The notes beneath the pieces are model-generated. The model was not told where the DNA came from and did no database searches. It saw nothing but the letters and a program-made list of their open reading frames with translations. Below, one piece after another: positions 25,368 to 33,669 of a stretch of DNA of 58,328 nt (position 1 is the stretch's first letter; each line of letters starts with the position of its first letter). Both the position numbers and the translations under genes were made by a program. This DNA is from VRUE01 sp035997045 (GTDB taxonomy: Bacteria > Actinomycetota > Thermoleophilia > Solirubrobacterales > 70-9). The stretch lies in assembly GCA_035997045.1 (NCBI GenBank), contig DASYIY010000007.1, forward strand, positions 1 to 58,328, in the 5' to 3' direction.

Positions 25368-25398
25368 TGCATTTGCCACGGCATAGGGGGCAAATGCA
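25368..25398. terminator. Hairpin between convergent genes (bidirectional terminator candidate)
   Basis: TGCATTTGCC at 25368-25377 is the exact complement of GGCAAATGCA at 25389-25398, with an 11-base loop. It lies 20 bp after the plus gene and 8 bp after the minus SDR gene. There is no T tract on either side, so termination is inferred from position only. Confidence 0.5.
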
Positions 25399-25405
25399 GG
25401 CCCGG

Positions 25406-26173
25406 TTACTTTGGGGGCATCCGCAGAGCGCCGTCGAGGCGGATCGTCTCGCCGTTGAGCATCGGGTTGGCGACGATCTGACCGACCATCTGCGCGTACT
25501 CCGCGGGGCGGCCGAGGCGCGAGGGGAAGGGGATGCCGGCCCCGAGGGCGGTGCGGGCTTCCTCGGGCAGGGCGGCGAGCAGCGGGGTGTCGAAGAGGCC
25601 AGGCGCGATGGTCATGACGCGGACGCCGCGCCCGGCCATGTCGCGCGCCGCCGGCAGCGTCATGCCGACGATGCCGCCCTTCGAAGCGGCGTAGGCGATC
25701 TGGCCGATCTGGCCGTCGTAGGCGGCGATCGAGGCGGTGTTGATGCAGACGCCGCGCTCGCCCTCGGCGTCGGGCTCGTTGTCGCTCATCGCGGCCGCCG
25801 CCAGGCGCAGCACGTTGAAGCTGCCGATCAGGTTGACCTTGACCACGTTGGAGAAGAATTCGAGGTTGTGGGGGCCGCGTTTGTGGGCAACTCGCTCGGC
25901 CCAGCCGATCCCGGCACAGCAGACCGAGATCCGCAGGCCGTCGTCATGGGTCGAGGCGCGCTCGACCGCTGCCGAGATCGCGTCCTCGTCGGTCACGTCG
26001 GCCTGGACGAAGGTCGCGCTCGGCCCCAGCTCCGCCGCCAGTGCCTCGCCCTTCTCGGCGTTGAGATCGGCGATCGTGACCGCCGCGCCAGCCGCGACAA
26101 GTCCCCGCACGGTCGCCTCGCCAAGCCCGGAGGCTCCGCCCGCTACCAGCGCGCTCTTACCCGCGATCTCCAC
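25406..26173 (-). CDS. Short-chain dehydrogenase/reductase (3-hydroxyacyl-CoA dehydrogenase type 2-like)
   Basis: A 255-aa SDR. The cofactor motif is SALVAGGASGLGEATVRGL with TIADLN following, which favours NAD. Then come CCAGIGWAERV and the catalytic INTASIAAYDGQIGQIAYAASKGGI (Ser, Tyr, Lys). The closing region RVMTIAPGLFDTPLL and the insertion with HKRGPHNLEFF resemble HSD17B10-type enzymes acting on 3-hydroxyacyl-CoA. The start is GTG at 26173. A palindromic repeat lies 19 bp upstream, between this gene and egtB. Confidence 0.86.
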   Translation of the reverse strand: MEIAGKSALVAGGASGLGEATVRGLVAAGAAVTIADLNAEKGEALAAELGPSATFVQADVTDEDAISAAVERASTHDDGLRISVCCAGIGWAERVAHKRGPHNLEFFSNVVKVNLIGSFNVLRLAAAAMSDNEPDAEGERGVCINTASIAAYDGQIGQIAYAASKGGIVGMTLPAARDMAGRGVRVMTIAPGLFDTPLLAALPEEARTALGAGIPFPSRLGRPAEYAQMVGQIVANPMLNGETIRLDGALRMPPK

Positions 26174-26191
26174 GGCCCGCACCCTACACAG

Positions 26192-26241
26192 CCGAACTGC
26201 ATCAAATTCCCGGCCTGCTGGGCAGGGAATTTGATGCAGTT
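26192..26241. repeat. Palindromic repeat element, copy 2
   Basis: AACTGCATCAAATTCCC (26195-26211) pairs perfectly over 17 bp with 26225-26241 around a 13-base loop. Outer CCG and the centre CCGGCCTGC match copy 1 at 5081-5133. This copy is in the divergent gap between the SDR and egtB. A structured 5' leader for either gene is possible. Confidence 0.8.
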
Positions 26242-26317
26242 GCGTGGGAAGGGGGTGGAACACCCAGTTCACACCCCGGTAATCAGACCTCGCTAGGGTT
26301 TTCGCATCGCCACCGAG

Positions 26318-27424
26318 GTGAAGTCGGGCACCAAGAGCGCCATTGTGGAACGCCTCGGCGAGGCGCGTGCATGCACCCTCAAGCTGATCGAGCCGCTCGA
26401 CGACGAGCAGCTCAACCGCGTCTACTCGCCGATCCTCAGCCCGCTGGCCTGGGATCTCGGCCACATCGCCAACTTCGAGGAGCTCTGGCTGGTGCAGACG
26501 ATCGGCGGCCGCGAGCCGCTGCACGGCGAGCTCGGCCGCTTCTACGACGCGATCGAGAACCCGCGCAAGACGCGTGGCGAGCTGCCGATCCTGCGCGACG
26601 CCGAGCTGCGCTCCTACCTCGCCGACGTGCGCGAGCGCACGCTCGAGGTCCTGGGGGAGGTCGACCTAAGCCCCGACGCCGAGGACCCCCTGCTGCGCGA
26701 TGGCTTCGTCTACGAGATGTTGCTCGCCCACGAGCTGCAGCACAACGAGACGATGCTGCAACTCCTGCAACTGGTCGACGGCTACGAGAACGACAGCTTT
26801 GACCTCGGACCCTCCACCGCCGAGGCCTCCGGTCCCGAGACGATCGAGGTCGAGGGGGGAGAGCACGAGATCGGCGCTTCGGCACGAGGCTTCGCCTACG
26901 ACAACGAGCGCGCCCGCCACACGGTCGAGCTCGCACCGTTCGAAATCGATCGAACTCCAGTGAGCAATGGCACGTATCTCCAGTTCATGGAGGAGACCGG
27001 CGCCACGCCCCCGCTGTACTGGGAGCGCGACGGCGGGGGATGGGTGCTGACGACAATGGCGGGTCGCGACCCAGTCATTTCAACCCATCCCGTCCTCCAT
27101 GTTTCCTGGCACGAGGCCGAGGCCTTCGCCCGCTGGGCCGGCAAGCGGTTGCCGAGCGAGCAGGAGTGGGAGGCGGCATCGGCCGACCTGCATGGGGTCG
27201 GCCAGGCCTGGGAGTGGACCTCATCCGACTTTCTCGCCTATCCCGGCTTCGAGGCTTTCCCTTATCGCGAGTACTCGGAGGTCTTCTTCGGCGACGCCTA
27301 CAAGGTGCTGCGCGGCGGTTCCTGGGCGACCCACGCCAGTGTGATGCGACCGAGCTTCCGCAACTGGGACCTGCCCGAGCGCCGCCAGATCTTCGCCGGC
27401 ATCCGCTGCGCGAGGGACGCATGA
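26318..27424 (+). CDS. egtB: Ergothioneine biosynthesis iron-dependent sulfoxide synthase
   Basis: A 368-aa protein. The N-terminal DinB-like half carries SPLAWDLGHIANFEELWLV and the iron ligands HELQHNE (HX3HXE) near residue 138. The C-terminal half is a formylglycine-enzyme (SUMF1) domain with DRTPVSNGTYLQFME, HPVLHVSWHEAEAFARWAGKRLPSEQEWE and KVLRGGSWATH. It joins trimethylhistidine to a cysteine-containing thiol using oxygen. The GTG start at 26318 follows GAGGTG-like sequence. It overlaps egtD by 4 nt. The egtA, egtC and egtE genes are not in the window. Confidence 0.92.
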   Translation: MKSGTKSAIVERLGEARACTLKLIEPLDDEQLNRVYSPILSPLAWDLGHIANFEELWLVQTIGGREPLHGELGRFYDAIENPRKTRGELPILRDAELRSYLADVRERTLEVLGEVDLSPDAEDPLLRDGFVYEMLLAHELQHNETMLQLLQLVDGYENDSFDLGPSTAEASGPETIEVEGGEHEIGASARGFAYDNERARHTVELAPFEIDRTPVSNGTYLQFMEETGATPPLYWERDGGGWVLTTMAGRDPVISTHPVLHVSWHEAEAFARWAGKRLPSEQEWEAASADLHGVGQAWEWTSSDFLAYPGFEAFPYREYSEVFFGDAYKVLRGGSWATHASVMRPSFRNWDLPERRQIFAGIRCARDA

Positions 27425-28392
27425 TCGCGATCGAGGTCCACCTTGCCGCCGACGCCGCCGCGACGATGCGGCGCGACGTCCGCGCCGGCCTCTCGACGGA
27501 GCCCAAGGAGCTGGCGCCGAAGTACTTCTACGACGAGCGCGGCTCGCAGCTGTTCGAGCAGATCACCGAGCTGCCCGAGTACTACCCGACCCGGGCCGAG
27601 CGCTCGATCCTCGCCGAGCGCTCCGCTGAGATCGTCGCTGCCGCCGGCGCGCCGCAGACGCTGGTCGAGCTCGGCTCCGGCTCCGCTGCCAAGACCCGTC
27701 ACCTGCTCAGCGCGATGCGCGGCGCCGGCTGCCTGCGGACCTACGTCCCGGTCGATATCTCCGAGCAGATCACCCATGAGACCGCCGAGGCCCTGGTGGG
27801 GGAGTACCCCGGCCTGGCAGTCCGCGGTCTCGTCTGCGATTTCGAGCACGATCTCGAGCGCATCCCCGACGGCGAGGGCAGCCGCCTCATCGCCTTCCTC
27901 GGCGGCACGATCGGCAATCTCTACCCGGCGCCGCGCCGCGACTTCCTCACCCGGCTCGCGGCCCTGATGGGCCCGGACGACCGCCTCCTGCTCGGCACCG
28001 ACCTGGTCAAGGCGCACGACCGGCTCGAGGCCGCCTACGACGACGCCAGCGGCGTCACCGCCGAGTTCAACAAGAACGTGCTCAGCGTGCTCAACCGCGA
28101 GCTCGGTGCCGACTTCGACCTCGATGCCTTCGAGCACGTCGCTCTCTACGATGCCGGGGAGGCGCGTATGGACATCCGCCTGCGCTCGCTGGAGGAGCAG
28201 ACGATCCGGGTCGAGGGACTCGAGATGGAGGTGAGCTTCGCCCGCGGCGAGGAGATGCGGACCGAGATCTCCTCCAAGTTCACCTACGAGCGGCTCACCG
28301 GGGTCTATGAAGAGGCCGGCCTGACGATCGACGGCTGGTTCACCGACGCCGATTGCGACTACGCGCTCAGCCTGGCGCGGCCCAGCAGTTAG
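27421..28392 (+). CDS. egtD: L-histidine N(alpha)-methyltransferase
   Basis: A 323-aa SAM-dependent enzyme of the EgtD family. It shows PKYFYDERGSQLFEQITELPEYYPTRAERSIL, the SAM motif LVELGSGSAAKTRHLL, YVPVDIS, FLGGTIGNL, and the histidine-pocket region AEFNKNVLSVLNRELGADF; MDIRLRSL and FTYERL also fit. It makes hercynine (trimethylhistidine), the substrate of EgtB, in the cytosol. Translational coupling of the two genes fits a pathway operon. Confidence 0.94.
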   Translation: MIAIEVHLAADAAATMRRDVRAGLSTEPKELAPKYFYDERGSQLFEQITELPEYYPTRAERSILAERSAEIVAAAGAPQTLVELGSGSAAKTRHLLSAMRGAGCLRTYVPVDISEQITHETAEALVGEYPGLAVRGLVCDFEHDLERIPDGEGSRLIAFLGGTIGNLYPAPRRDFLTRLAALMGPDDRLLLGTDLVKAHDRLEAAYDDASGVTAEFNKNVLSVLNRELGADFDLDAFEHVALYDAGEARMDIRLRSLEEQTIRVEGLEMEVSFARGEEMRTEISSKFTYERLTGVYEEAGLTIDGWFTDADCDYALSLARPSS

Positions 28393-28410
28393 CCGGTCGA
28401 CCCGCCCTGA

Positions 28411-29343
28411 CTACGGGGCCAGCGCGCCGATCAGCTCGCCCAGCTTGTCGGGCGTCGTGATCGGGGTGAGGATCGGCAGCGTGATGCCGCCCTCGACGAA
28501 GGCGCCGATGCGCTCCTTCATCTGCTCGGGCGAGCCGAAGATGAACATCGCCTCGATCAGCTCCCAGGGCGCCGCCGCGGCCGCGGCCTGGCGATCGCCG
28601 CTCTCCCAGGCGGCGACCATCGCGTTGATCTCATCGCCGTAGCCGAGCCAGCGGTAGAAGGCGGCGTAGACGGGCACGGTGATGTAGGAGGAGAACATGA
28701 AGCGGGCCAGCGGCTCGACCGCCTCGCGCTCGCCCGGCAGGCAGAAGAAGCGGCAGAGCAGCTCGAAGTCCTCGGGTGCGCCGTCGAGCTGCGCCGTCAC
28801 CTTGGGTAGGCCGCCGAGCGGCAGGAAGTTGGTGAAGGCGCCGTCGGCGCGCTCGACCGCCAGCTCGAGCATCTTGCCGCGCAGCGCCGCCAGCACGATC
28901 GGCACCCGCTGTGCGGGTGTGCTCTCCAGCTTGAAGCCGCTCGGCGTGCGCTCGCCGTCGAGCGCCGTGCGCAGGAACTCGAGCGTCTCGCGCACCCTGC
29001 TCAGCGGTCGCTCGAAGGGGATGCCGTTCCAGCCTTCGACGATCCGGTCCGAGGAGGAGCCGATGCCAAGCACGAAGCGCCCGCTCGAGGCGTCGGCGAG
29101 CGCCGCAGCCTCCTGGGCGAGCAGCGCCGGCCCGCGCTGGAAGACGCCGACGATCCCTGTCCCCAGGCGCGCCCGCTCGGTCCAAGCGGCGCCCAGCGCC
29201 AGCGGGGTGAAGCCATCGGGCCCGTTGGTCTCGCCACTCCAGAAGTCCGTGTAGCCGACCGCCTCGGCCTGCTTGACGAGATCCTTGTGGGCCGCAAGCG
29301 AGGTGCCCGGCAGCGGCAAGGTCAGTCCCCATCTACTCGCCAT
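28411..29343 (-). CDS. LLM-class (F420-type) flavin oxidoreductase
   Basis: A 310-aa luciferase-like protein: WGLTLPLPGTSLAAHKDLVKQAEAVGYTDFWSGE, TGIVGVFQRGPALLAQEAAALADASSGRFVLGIGSSSDRIVEGWNGIPFERPLSR, and a C-terminal PEQMKERIGAFVEGGI. It differs from the protein at 20436 and is not a recent duplicate. It is convergent with egtD (18 bp apart) and divergent from glpX. The substrate is unknown. Confidence 0.85.
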   Translation of the reverse strand: MASRWGLTLPLPGTSLAAHKDLVKQAEAVGYTDFWSGETNGPDGFTPLALGAAWTERARLGTGIVGVFQRGPALLAQEAAALADASSGRFVLGIGSSSDRIVEGWNGIPFERPLSRVRETLEFLRTALDGERTPSGFKLESTPAQRVPIVLAALRGKMLELAVERADGAFTNFLPLGGLPKVTAQLDGAPEDFELLCRFFCLPGEREAVEPLARFMFSSYITVPVYAAFYRWLGYGDEINAMVAAWESGDRQAAAAAAPWELIEAMFIFGSPEQMKERIGAFVEGGITLPILTPITTPDKLGELIGALAP

Positions 29344-29370
29344 CGGCTGACCCTATAGCCTGCGCCGCGC

Positions 29371-30369
29371 ATGGAGGGCACCTCTCCCACCAAGCCGGAC
29401 CGCAACCTCGCGCTGGAGCTCGTGCGCGTGACCGAGGCCGCGGCGCTCGCCGCCGCCCGCTGGGTTGGCCGTGGCGACAAGATCGCCGCCGACCAGGCTG
29501 CCGTCGATGCGATGCGCTTCGTCCTCGACTCGGTCGCGATGGACGGCATGGTCGTGATCGGCGAGGGGGAGAAGGACGAGGCGCCGATGCTCTACAACGG
29601 CGAGCAGATCGGTGACGGCAGCCCGCCCGTGGTCGACATCGCCGTCGATCCGCTCGAGGGCACCCGCCTCTGCGCCCTCGGCATGCCCAGCGCGCTCGCC
29701 GTGATCGCGCTCGCCGAGCGCGGCACGATGTTCGACCCCGGCCCCTGCGTCTACATGGAAAAGATGGCCGGCGGCGAGGAGATCGCCGACCTGCTCGACC
29801 TCGACCGGCCCCTGCCGGAGACGCTGAAACTGATCGCCGAGCGCAAGGGCGGCAGCGTCGGCGACGTCACCGTGGTCATGCTCGACCGCCCCCGCCACGA
29901 GGACGCGATGCGCGAAGTCCGCGAGGCGGGAGGCCGCATCCGCCTGATCACCGATGGCGATGTCTCCGCCGCCCTGCTCGCGGTCAGCGAGCGCTCGCCG
30001 GTGGACCTGCTCTGGGGCATCGGCGGGACTCCCGAGGGGGTGCTCTCGGCTGCCGCGCTGAAGTCGATGGGCGGACAGCTGCTGGGCCGCCTCTGGCCGC
30101 GCAACGACGGAGAGCGCAGCGCCGCGGTCGACGCCGGCTACGACCTCGACCGCATCCTCACCGCCAACGACCTCTGTTCCGGCGATGACGTCTTCTTCTC
30201 CGCCACCGGCGTCACCGACGGCGACGTGCTGCAGGGGGTCCGCTACCGCGGCCCCGGCGCCAGCACCGAGTCGCTGGTGATGCGCTCGCGCTCCGGCACC
30301 GTCCGCCGCATCCACGCCCGCCACGACCGGGCAAAGCTCCGCGCCGTCATCGGCGAGCGCTACGGCTGA
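29371..30369 (+). CDS. glpX: Class II fructose-1,6-bisphosphatase
   Basis: A 332-aa GlpX protein: RNLALELVRVTEAAALAAARWVGRGDK, GEGEKDEAPMLYNGE, the metal site VDIAVDPLEGTRL, and LLWGIGGTPEGVLSAAALKSMGG. It removes the 1-phosphate in gluconeogenesis. The gene is monocistronic as far as can be seen; the convergent TetR gene ends 4 bp after it. Confidence 0.94.
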   Translation: MEGTSPTKPDRNLALELVRVTEAAALAAARWVGRGDKIAADQAAVDAMRFVLDSVAMDGMVVIGEGEKDEAPMLYNGEQIGDGSPPVVDIAVDPLEGTRLCALGMPSALAVIALAERGTMFDPGPCVYMEKMAGGEEIADLLDLDRPLPETLKLIAERKGGSVGDVTVVMLDRPRHEDAMREVREAGGRIRLITDGDVSAALLAVSERSPVDLLWGIGGTPEGVLSAAALKSMGGQLLGRLWPRNDGERSAAVDAGYDLDRILTANDLCSGDDVFFSATGVTDGDVLQGVRYRGPGASTESLVMRSRSGTVRRIHARHDRAKLRAVIGERYG

Positions 30370-30372
30370 GTC

Positions 30373-31101
30373 TCAGGGCGCGGCGTCCTGCTCGGCCGCG
30401 GCCGCGTCGCGCTCCCTGTCGGCCGCCTCTTCGCCGATGTACGGCAGCAGCAGCTCGAAGGTCAGCTGGGGCATCAGGTGGGGCAGGTTCGTGGCGTTGC
30501 CAAGTGCCACCTCTTCGTAGATGCGGGCGAACACCGCGCCGCCGGCGATGTTCGCGAGGTTCGGCAGGTTGGGCGCGTCCTCGGCGAACTCACGTCCCTC
30601 ATCGAGTAGCCCGGTGAAGCGGCGGAAGGTCTCGCGGAAGCGGGAGCTGGCGATCGGCCCGACCGTCCCCATCTCAATCATCATCACGCGGGCGATTTCG
30701 GGGCTGGCGGCAAACCACTCGAGCGTCGACTCGAGTCCCCTCCGCACTCTCTGTGGCCACGGCCCAGGCTGCTCGTAGGCCTCTTTGACCTTGGTCTCGA
30801 GGTCGGCGACCAGGGCGTCGTTGGCGGTGACAAAGCAGTCTTCCTTGTCCTTGAAGTGTTTGTAGAAGGTCTCCCTACCCACCCCGGCCTCTTTGAGGAT
30901 GTCCGCGACCGAGCTCGCCTGGTAGCCCTTCGCCGCGGTCACCCGCACCACCGCCGCGAGCAGCCGCTCGCGCTGGGACTGGACGACGAGCTCGCGCGGC
31001 AGGCCGTGGCGGCCGCGCGGCAGCTTCCAGAGATGCAAATTCGAGGGCGGATCGCCGATCGGGCTGAGCTTCGGTTTCTCTCCGTCGCCGGAGTCGCTCA
31101 T
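30373..31101 (-). CDS. TetR/AcrR family regulator 2 of 3
   Basis: A 242-aa regulator. The DNA-binding domain begins after about 40 residues (QSQRERLLAAVVRVTAAKGYQASSVADILKEAGVGRETFYKHFKDKEDCFV). The ligand domain is long and helical, with a disordered Ala/Glu-rich tail. The ATG at 31101 overlaps the stop of the upstream TetR gene. The two are one operon and may act together. The effector is unknown. Confidence 0.88.
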   Translation of the reverse strand: MSDSGDGEKPKLSPIGDPPSNLHLWKLPRGRHGLPRELVVQSQRERLLAAVVRVTAAKGYQASSVADILKEAGVGRETFYKHFKDKEDCFVTANDALVADLETKVKEAYEQPGPWPQRVRRGLESTLEWFAASPEIARVMMIEMGTVGPIASSRFRETFRRFTGLLDEGREFAEDAPNLPNLANIAGGAVFARIYEEVALGNATNLPHLMPQLTFELLLPYIGEEAADRERDAAAAEQDAAP

Positions 31102-31778
31102 CGATCGATTTGAGCCTGCGCCAGTGCCATGTCCTGTCCGGCGTAAGGGAGCAGGGCGATGTAGACGAGTTCGGGAAGGAGGGACGGCAGGCGTTTGACT
31201 TTGTCGGCGGCGACGTAGTCGGCGATCAAGACCTTGGCCCGTCCGAAGGCAATTTCCGGACAGGCCTTTCCCTGCTCGCCAATCCCCGCGGCCTGCAGCT
31301 GTTTTTCCAAGGCTCCGATGGCGAAATTCCGGTAGCGGCGCACGATCTCGGGGTCGACGATCGGCGCCTCGACCAGCAGCAGCTTGGTGTAGTCGGGCGT
31401 CGCCGCGAGGCGCTCGAGAACCGCCGCGATCACGTCGCGGACGGCGTCGACGGCTAAGTCCCCGCTCCTTGCGTAGCCGATCGCCGCGGCGCCTTGGAGG
31501 TCGAGCAGGAAAGCGTCGGCCGTCGCGTAGAAGCATTCGTGTTTGTTGGCGAAGTGTTTGTAGAAGGTGCCGCGCGAGATGCAGGCACGGCCGACGATGT
31601 CGGCGATCGTCGTCGCCGAGAAGGTCTTGTCGGCGACGCTCTCCGCCATCGCGTCAAGGATGCGCTGCCGTTGAGACCGGACGCCGATGTCCTGGGGGAC
31701 GCGCGGCGTCAGAACGCCGGTTTTCGCCGTCGCTTGATCCTCTGGCCCGTCTCCCGCCCTAGTGAAACCTTGCGCCAT
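31098..31778 (-). CDS. TetR/AcrR family regulator 1 of 3
   Basis: A 226-aa regulator with the helix-turn-helix block VRSQRQRILDAMAESVADKTFSATTIADIVGRACISRGTFYKHFANKHECFYA. The ligand domain includes LLVEAPIVDPEIVRRYRNF. It is the first gene of a two-gene minus operon and faces the third TetR gene across 283 bp, an arrangement that often means shared or mutual control. Confidence 0.88.
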   Translation of the reverse strand: MAQGFTRAGDGPEDQATAKTGVLTPRVPQDIGVRSQRQRILDAMAESVADKTFSATTIADIVGRACISRGTFYKHFANKHECFYATADAFLLDLQGAAAIGYARSGDLAVDAVRDVIAAVLERLAATPDYTKLLLVEAPIVDPEIVRRYRNFAIGALEKQLQAAGIGEQGKACPEIAFGRAKVLIADYVAADKVKRLPSLLPELVYIALLPYAGQDMALAQAQIDR

Positions 31779-32017
31779 CTGACGCTCGCCTGCTCGCCTT
31801 TTTCGGTGTTGTCAAGAACTTCGGCCTTCACCGGGAGCGCATTCGACTCTGCTGGCGGATGCCGTCGTCACCCACCGAAGGGCGGCCGCCGGCCGTGAGG
31901 TTCCTCCCCATCGCGATCAGCTGCCTCGCACTTACCACGTCGCGGCCTGTCTAAGACGCCCTGATGAACGCCGGCATTCCTTGCGCCGTGGAGGGCTGGG
32001 CAACTGTTTTCTAGCAT

Positions 32018-32041
32018 AGAACTCTAATGTTCTTTGTTAGA
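32018..32041. promoter_or_regulatory. Inverted repeats in the divergent tetR gap (operator candidate)
   Basis: TCTAA at 32023-32027 and TTAGA at 32037-32041 are inverted around 9 bases, and AGAAC/GTTCT (32018-32033) is nested within. This AT-rich patch is unusual in the otherwise GC-rich gap 31779-32061 and lies 20 bp before the ATG of the third TetR gene. It is the expected place for an autoregulatory site. No other feature is apparent in the gap. Confidence 0.45.
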
Positions 32042-32061
32042 ATCCATCCGTACCAATATCT

Positions 32062-32793
32062 ATGACAACCGCCGACGCCCTCCACCAGTCAGTCGAAATG
32101 CCGCTTCCCCGCGGGCCGTATGCGATCTCAGTCGACGCCGTCGCGGCCGACCAGCGGCGCCGAATGCTCGAGGCGCTGCCGCGCGCGGTCGCTGCGAACG
32201 GCTTCGAGGGAACGACCGTCGAGCACATCGTCAAGCTCGGCCAGGTACGTCGCAATTCCTTCTACGAGCAGTTCTCCGACAAGCGGGATTGCTTCACGGC
32301 GGCCTACGAGATCGCCCAGGAGCGGCTGCTCGGCGTCCTCACGTTCCAGTGCTACACACGCTCGGGCCTCAGCGAGAGGATGAGCGCCGCCCTCGGCGCT
32401 GGTTTGGGCCTGCTTGGCGCGAACCCGAGCCTCGCCCGGCTGATCGTCATCGAGGCTCCCGCGGCGGGCGGCGAGATCGCCCTGCGCCATCAGCAGTGGC
32501 TGGATCGCTACAGCCGCCTGCTGCAGCTCGCCGCCGTCGGCAGTCCGGACATGGTCGCGCCAAGGCCGACGCTCGAGTCGGCGATCGTCGGCGCGATCGT
32601 CTCGCGCATCAAGCAGTTGATCCTGGCTGACGAAACGTCCGAGCTCCCGGCTCTCAACCCGGAACTGGTCGAACTGGCTCTCTCTTATTACGGCTCGCGC
32701 GCGCTGCTTGAGCCGCTGCCGACCTCGCCGGCCGCCGAGGTCTCCGAGTCGGAGCAGCCGCAGGGCCGTCGCTCGGTGCTGGAGCCCGCGTAG
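32062..32793 (+). CDS. TetR/AcrR family regulator 3 of 3
   Basis: A 243-aa regulator. The HTH region is QRRRMLEALPRAVAANGFEGTTVEHIVKLGQVRRNSFYEQFSDKRDCFTAAYEIA, where SFYEQFSDKRDCF is the usual helix-3 segment in a somewhat divergent form. The ligand domain again has LIVIEAPAAGGEI, like the VEAP segment of regulator 1, suggesting common ancestry. Its last 106 nt are antisense to the end of the YihY gene. Confidence 0.85.
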   Translation: MTTADALHQSVEMPLPRGPYAISVDAVAADQRRRMLEALPRAVAANGFEGTTVEHIVKLGQVRRNSFYEQFSDKRDCFTAAYEIAQERLLGVLTFQCYTRSGLSERMSAALGAGLGLLGANPSLARLIVIEAPAAGGEIALRHQQWLDRYSRLLQLAAVGSPDMVAPRPTLESAIVGAIVSRIKQLILADETSELPALNPELVELALSYYGSRALLEPLPTSPAAEVSESEQPQGRRSVLEPA

Positions 32794-33635
32794 GGCATCT
32801 CACCGGTGTCGTGCAGCTCGTGGCGCAGTGAGTTGATCACCGCGCCGGCCATCAGGGCCAGGCTGAGCACGTAGAACCAGAGCAGGGCGATCAGGATGAA
32901 GCCGAGGGTCGAGCCGAAGCGCGAGAGGCTGGAGACGTTGGAGAGGTAGACCGGGAAGAGCCAGTTGGCGACGCCGGCGCTGAGGGTGACGAAGACCGCA
33001 CCGGGCCAGACCGCGCGCCAGGGCATGTGGCCCTTCGGCACTGCCCAGAAGATCACGCAGCAGATCAGGAAGGTGATCAGGATCGCGGCGACGAGCAGCA
33101 GCGTCGTGTCGATCACCTTGATGTCGGAGAGGCCAAAGGGGAGCCGGTCGGTGCTGGAGACGAGCGCGCTCTCCATTGCCGGCAGGAAGATGCTGGCGGC
33201 GATGAAGACCAGGACGACCGCCAGCATCGCGAAGGAGAAGCGCTTCTGCTCGACCCAGCCGCGGCACTCGACGTGGTAGATGCGGCAGAAGGCGGTGTCC
33301 ATCGCCCCCCAGAAGGAGGCGCCGATCCAAAGCGAGCCAAAGAAGGCGGCGATCCCGATCGTGGTCGAGTTTTCCTCGATTCGGTTGAGCACGTCGGTCA
33401 GCGTGCCCTGCTCGACGTTGGGGAAAAGACGCTGCAAATCGTTGAGCACGCTCGACTCGACCCCGCCGATCTTCAGCACCTGGCCGAAGACGAAAAGCAC
33501 AAGCAGGGCGAAGGGGAAGACCGCCAGCATCAGGTTGTAGGCGACCATCGCCGAGAGCCCGGTGACGTTCTCGCGGTAGGCGCGCTGCCAGAAGGCGCTC
33601 AGCCAGGGACGGGGATGTCGCATCGATTTGGGCAT
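32688..33635 (-). CDS. YihY/BrkB family membrane protein
   Basis: A 315-aa protein with six predicted spans and the family features GLSAMVAYNLMLAVFPFALL, SLWIGASFWGAMDTAFCRIYHVECRGWVEQKRFSF and GSTLGFILIALLWFYVLSLALMAGAVINSLRHE. The C-terminal 35 residues are hydrophilic, Ser/Glu-rich and lie inside the overlap with the third TetR gene. The role is unknown; the old RNase BN label for this family is not supported. Its ATG region overlaps the -35 of a plus-strand promoter. Confidence 0.87.
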   Translation of the reverse strand: MPKSMRHPRPWLSAFWQRAYRENVTGLSAMVAYNLMLAVFPFALLVLFVFGQVLKIGGVESSVLNDLQRLFPNVEQGTLTDVLNRIEENSTTIGIAAFFGSLWIGASFWGAMDTAFCRIYHVECRGWVEQKRFSFAMLAVVLVFIAASIFLPAMESALVSSTDRLPFGLSDIKVIDTTLLLVAAILITFLICCVIFWAVPKGHMPWRAVWPGAVFVTLSAGVANWLFPVYLSNVSSLSRFGSTLGFILIALLWFYVLSLALMAGAVINSLRHELHDTGEMPYAGSSTERRPCGCSDSETSAAGEVGSGSSSAREP

Positions 33636-33663
33636 TGACTTCAGAAACTGAAGCGATTATCAT
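33635..33663 (+). promoter_or_regulatory. Sigma-70-type promoter with palindromic spacer
   Basis: TTGACT (33635-33640), a 17-bp spacer and TATCAT (33658-33663) make a strong housekeeping-type promoter. The spacer and the end of the -35 hold the palindrome CTTCAG-AAA-CTGAAG (33639-33653), placed where a repressor would block polymerase. A similar palindrome precedes the HxlR gene at 52886-52900. Confidence 0.65.
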
Positions 33664-33669
33664 GCGAAC

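Noticed and set aside
26318..28392. A complete ergothioneine operon
   Set aside because: Only egtB and egtD are present; neighbours are an SDR and an LLM oxidoreductase, not egtA, egtC or egtE.
32018..32033. GAAC-GTTC pair resembling an actinobacterial LexA/SOS box
   Set aside because: The spacer is 6 bases instead of 4, and the repeat is better explained as part of a TetR-type operator region.
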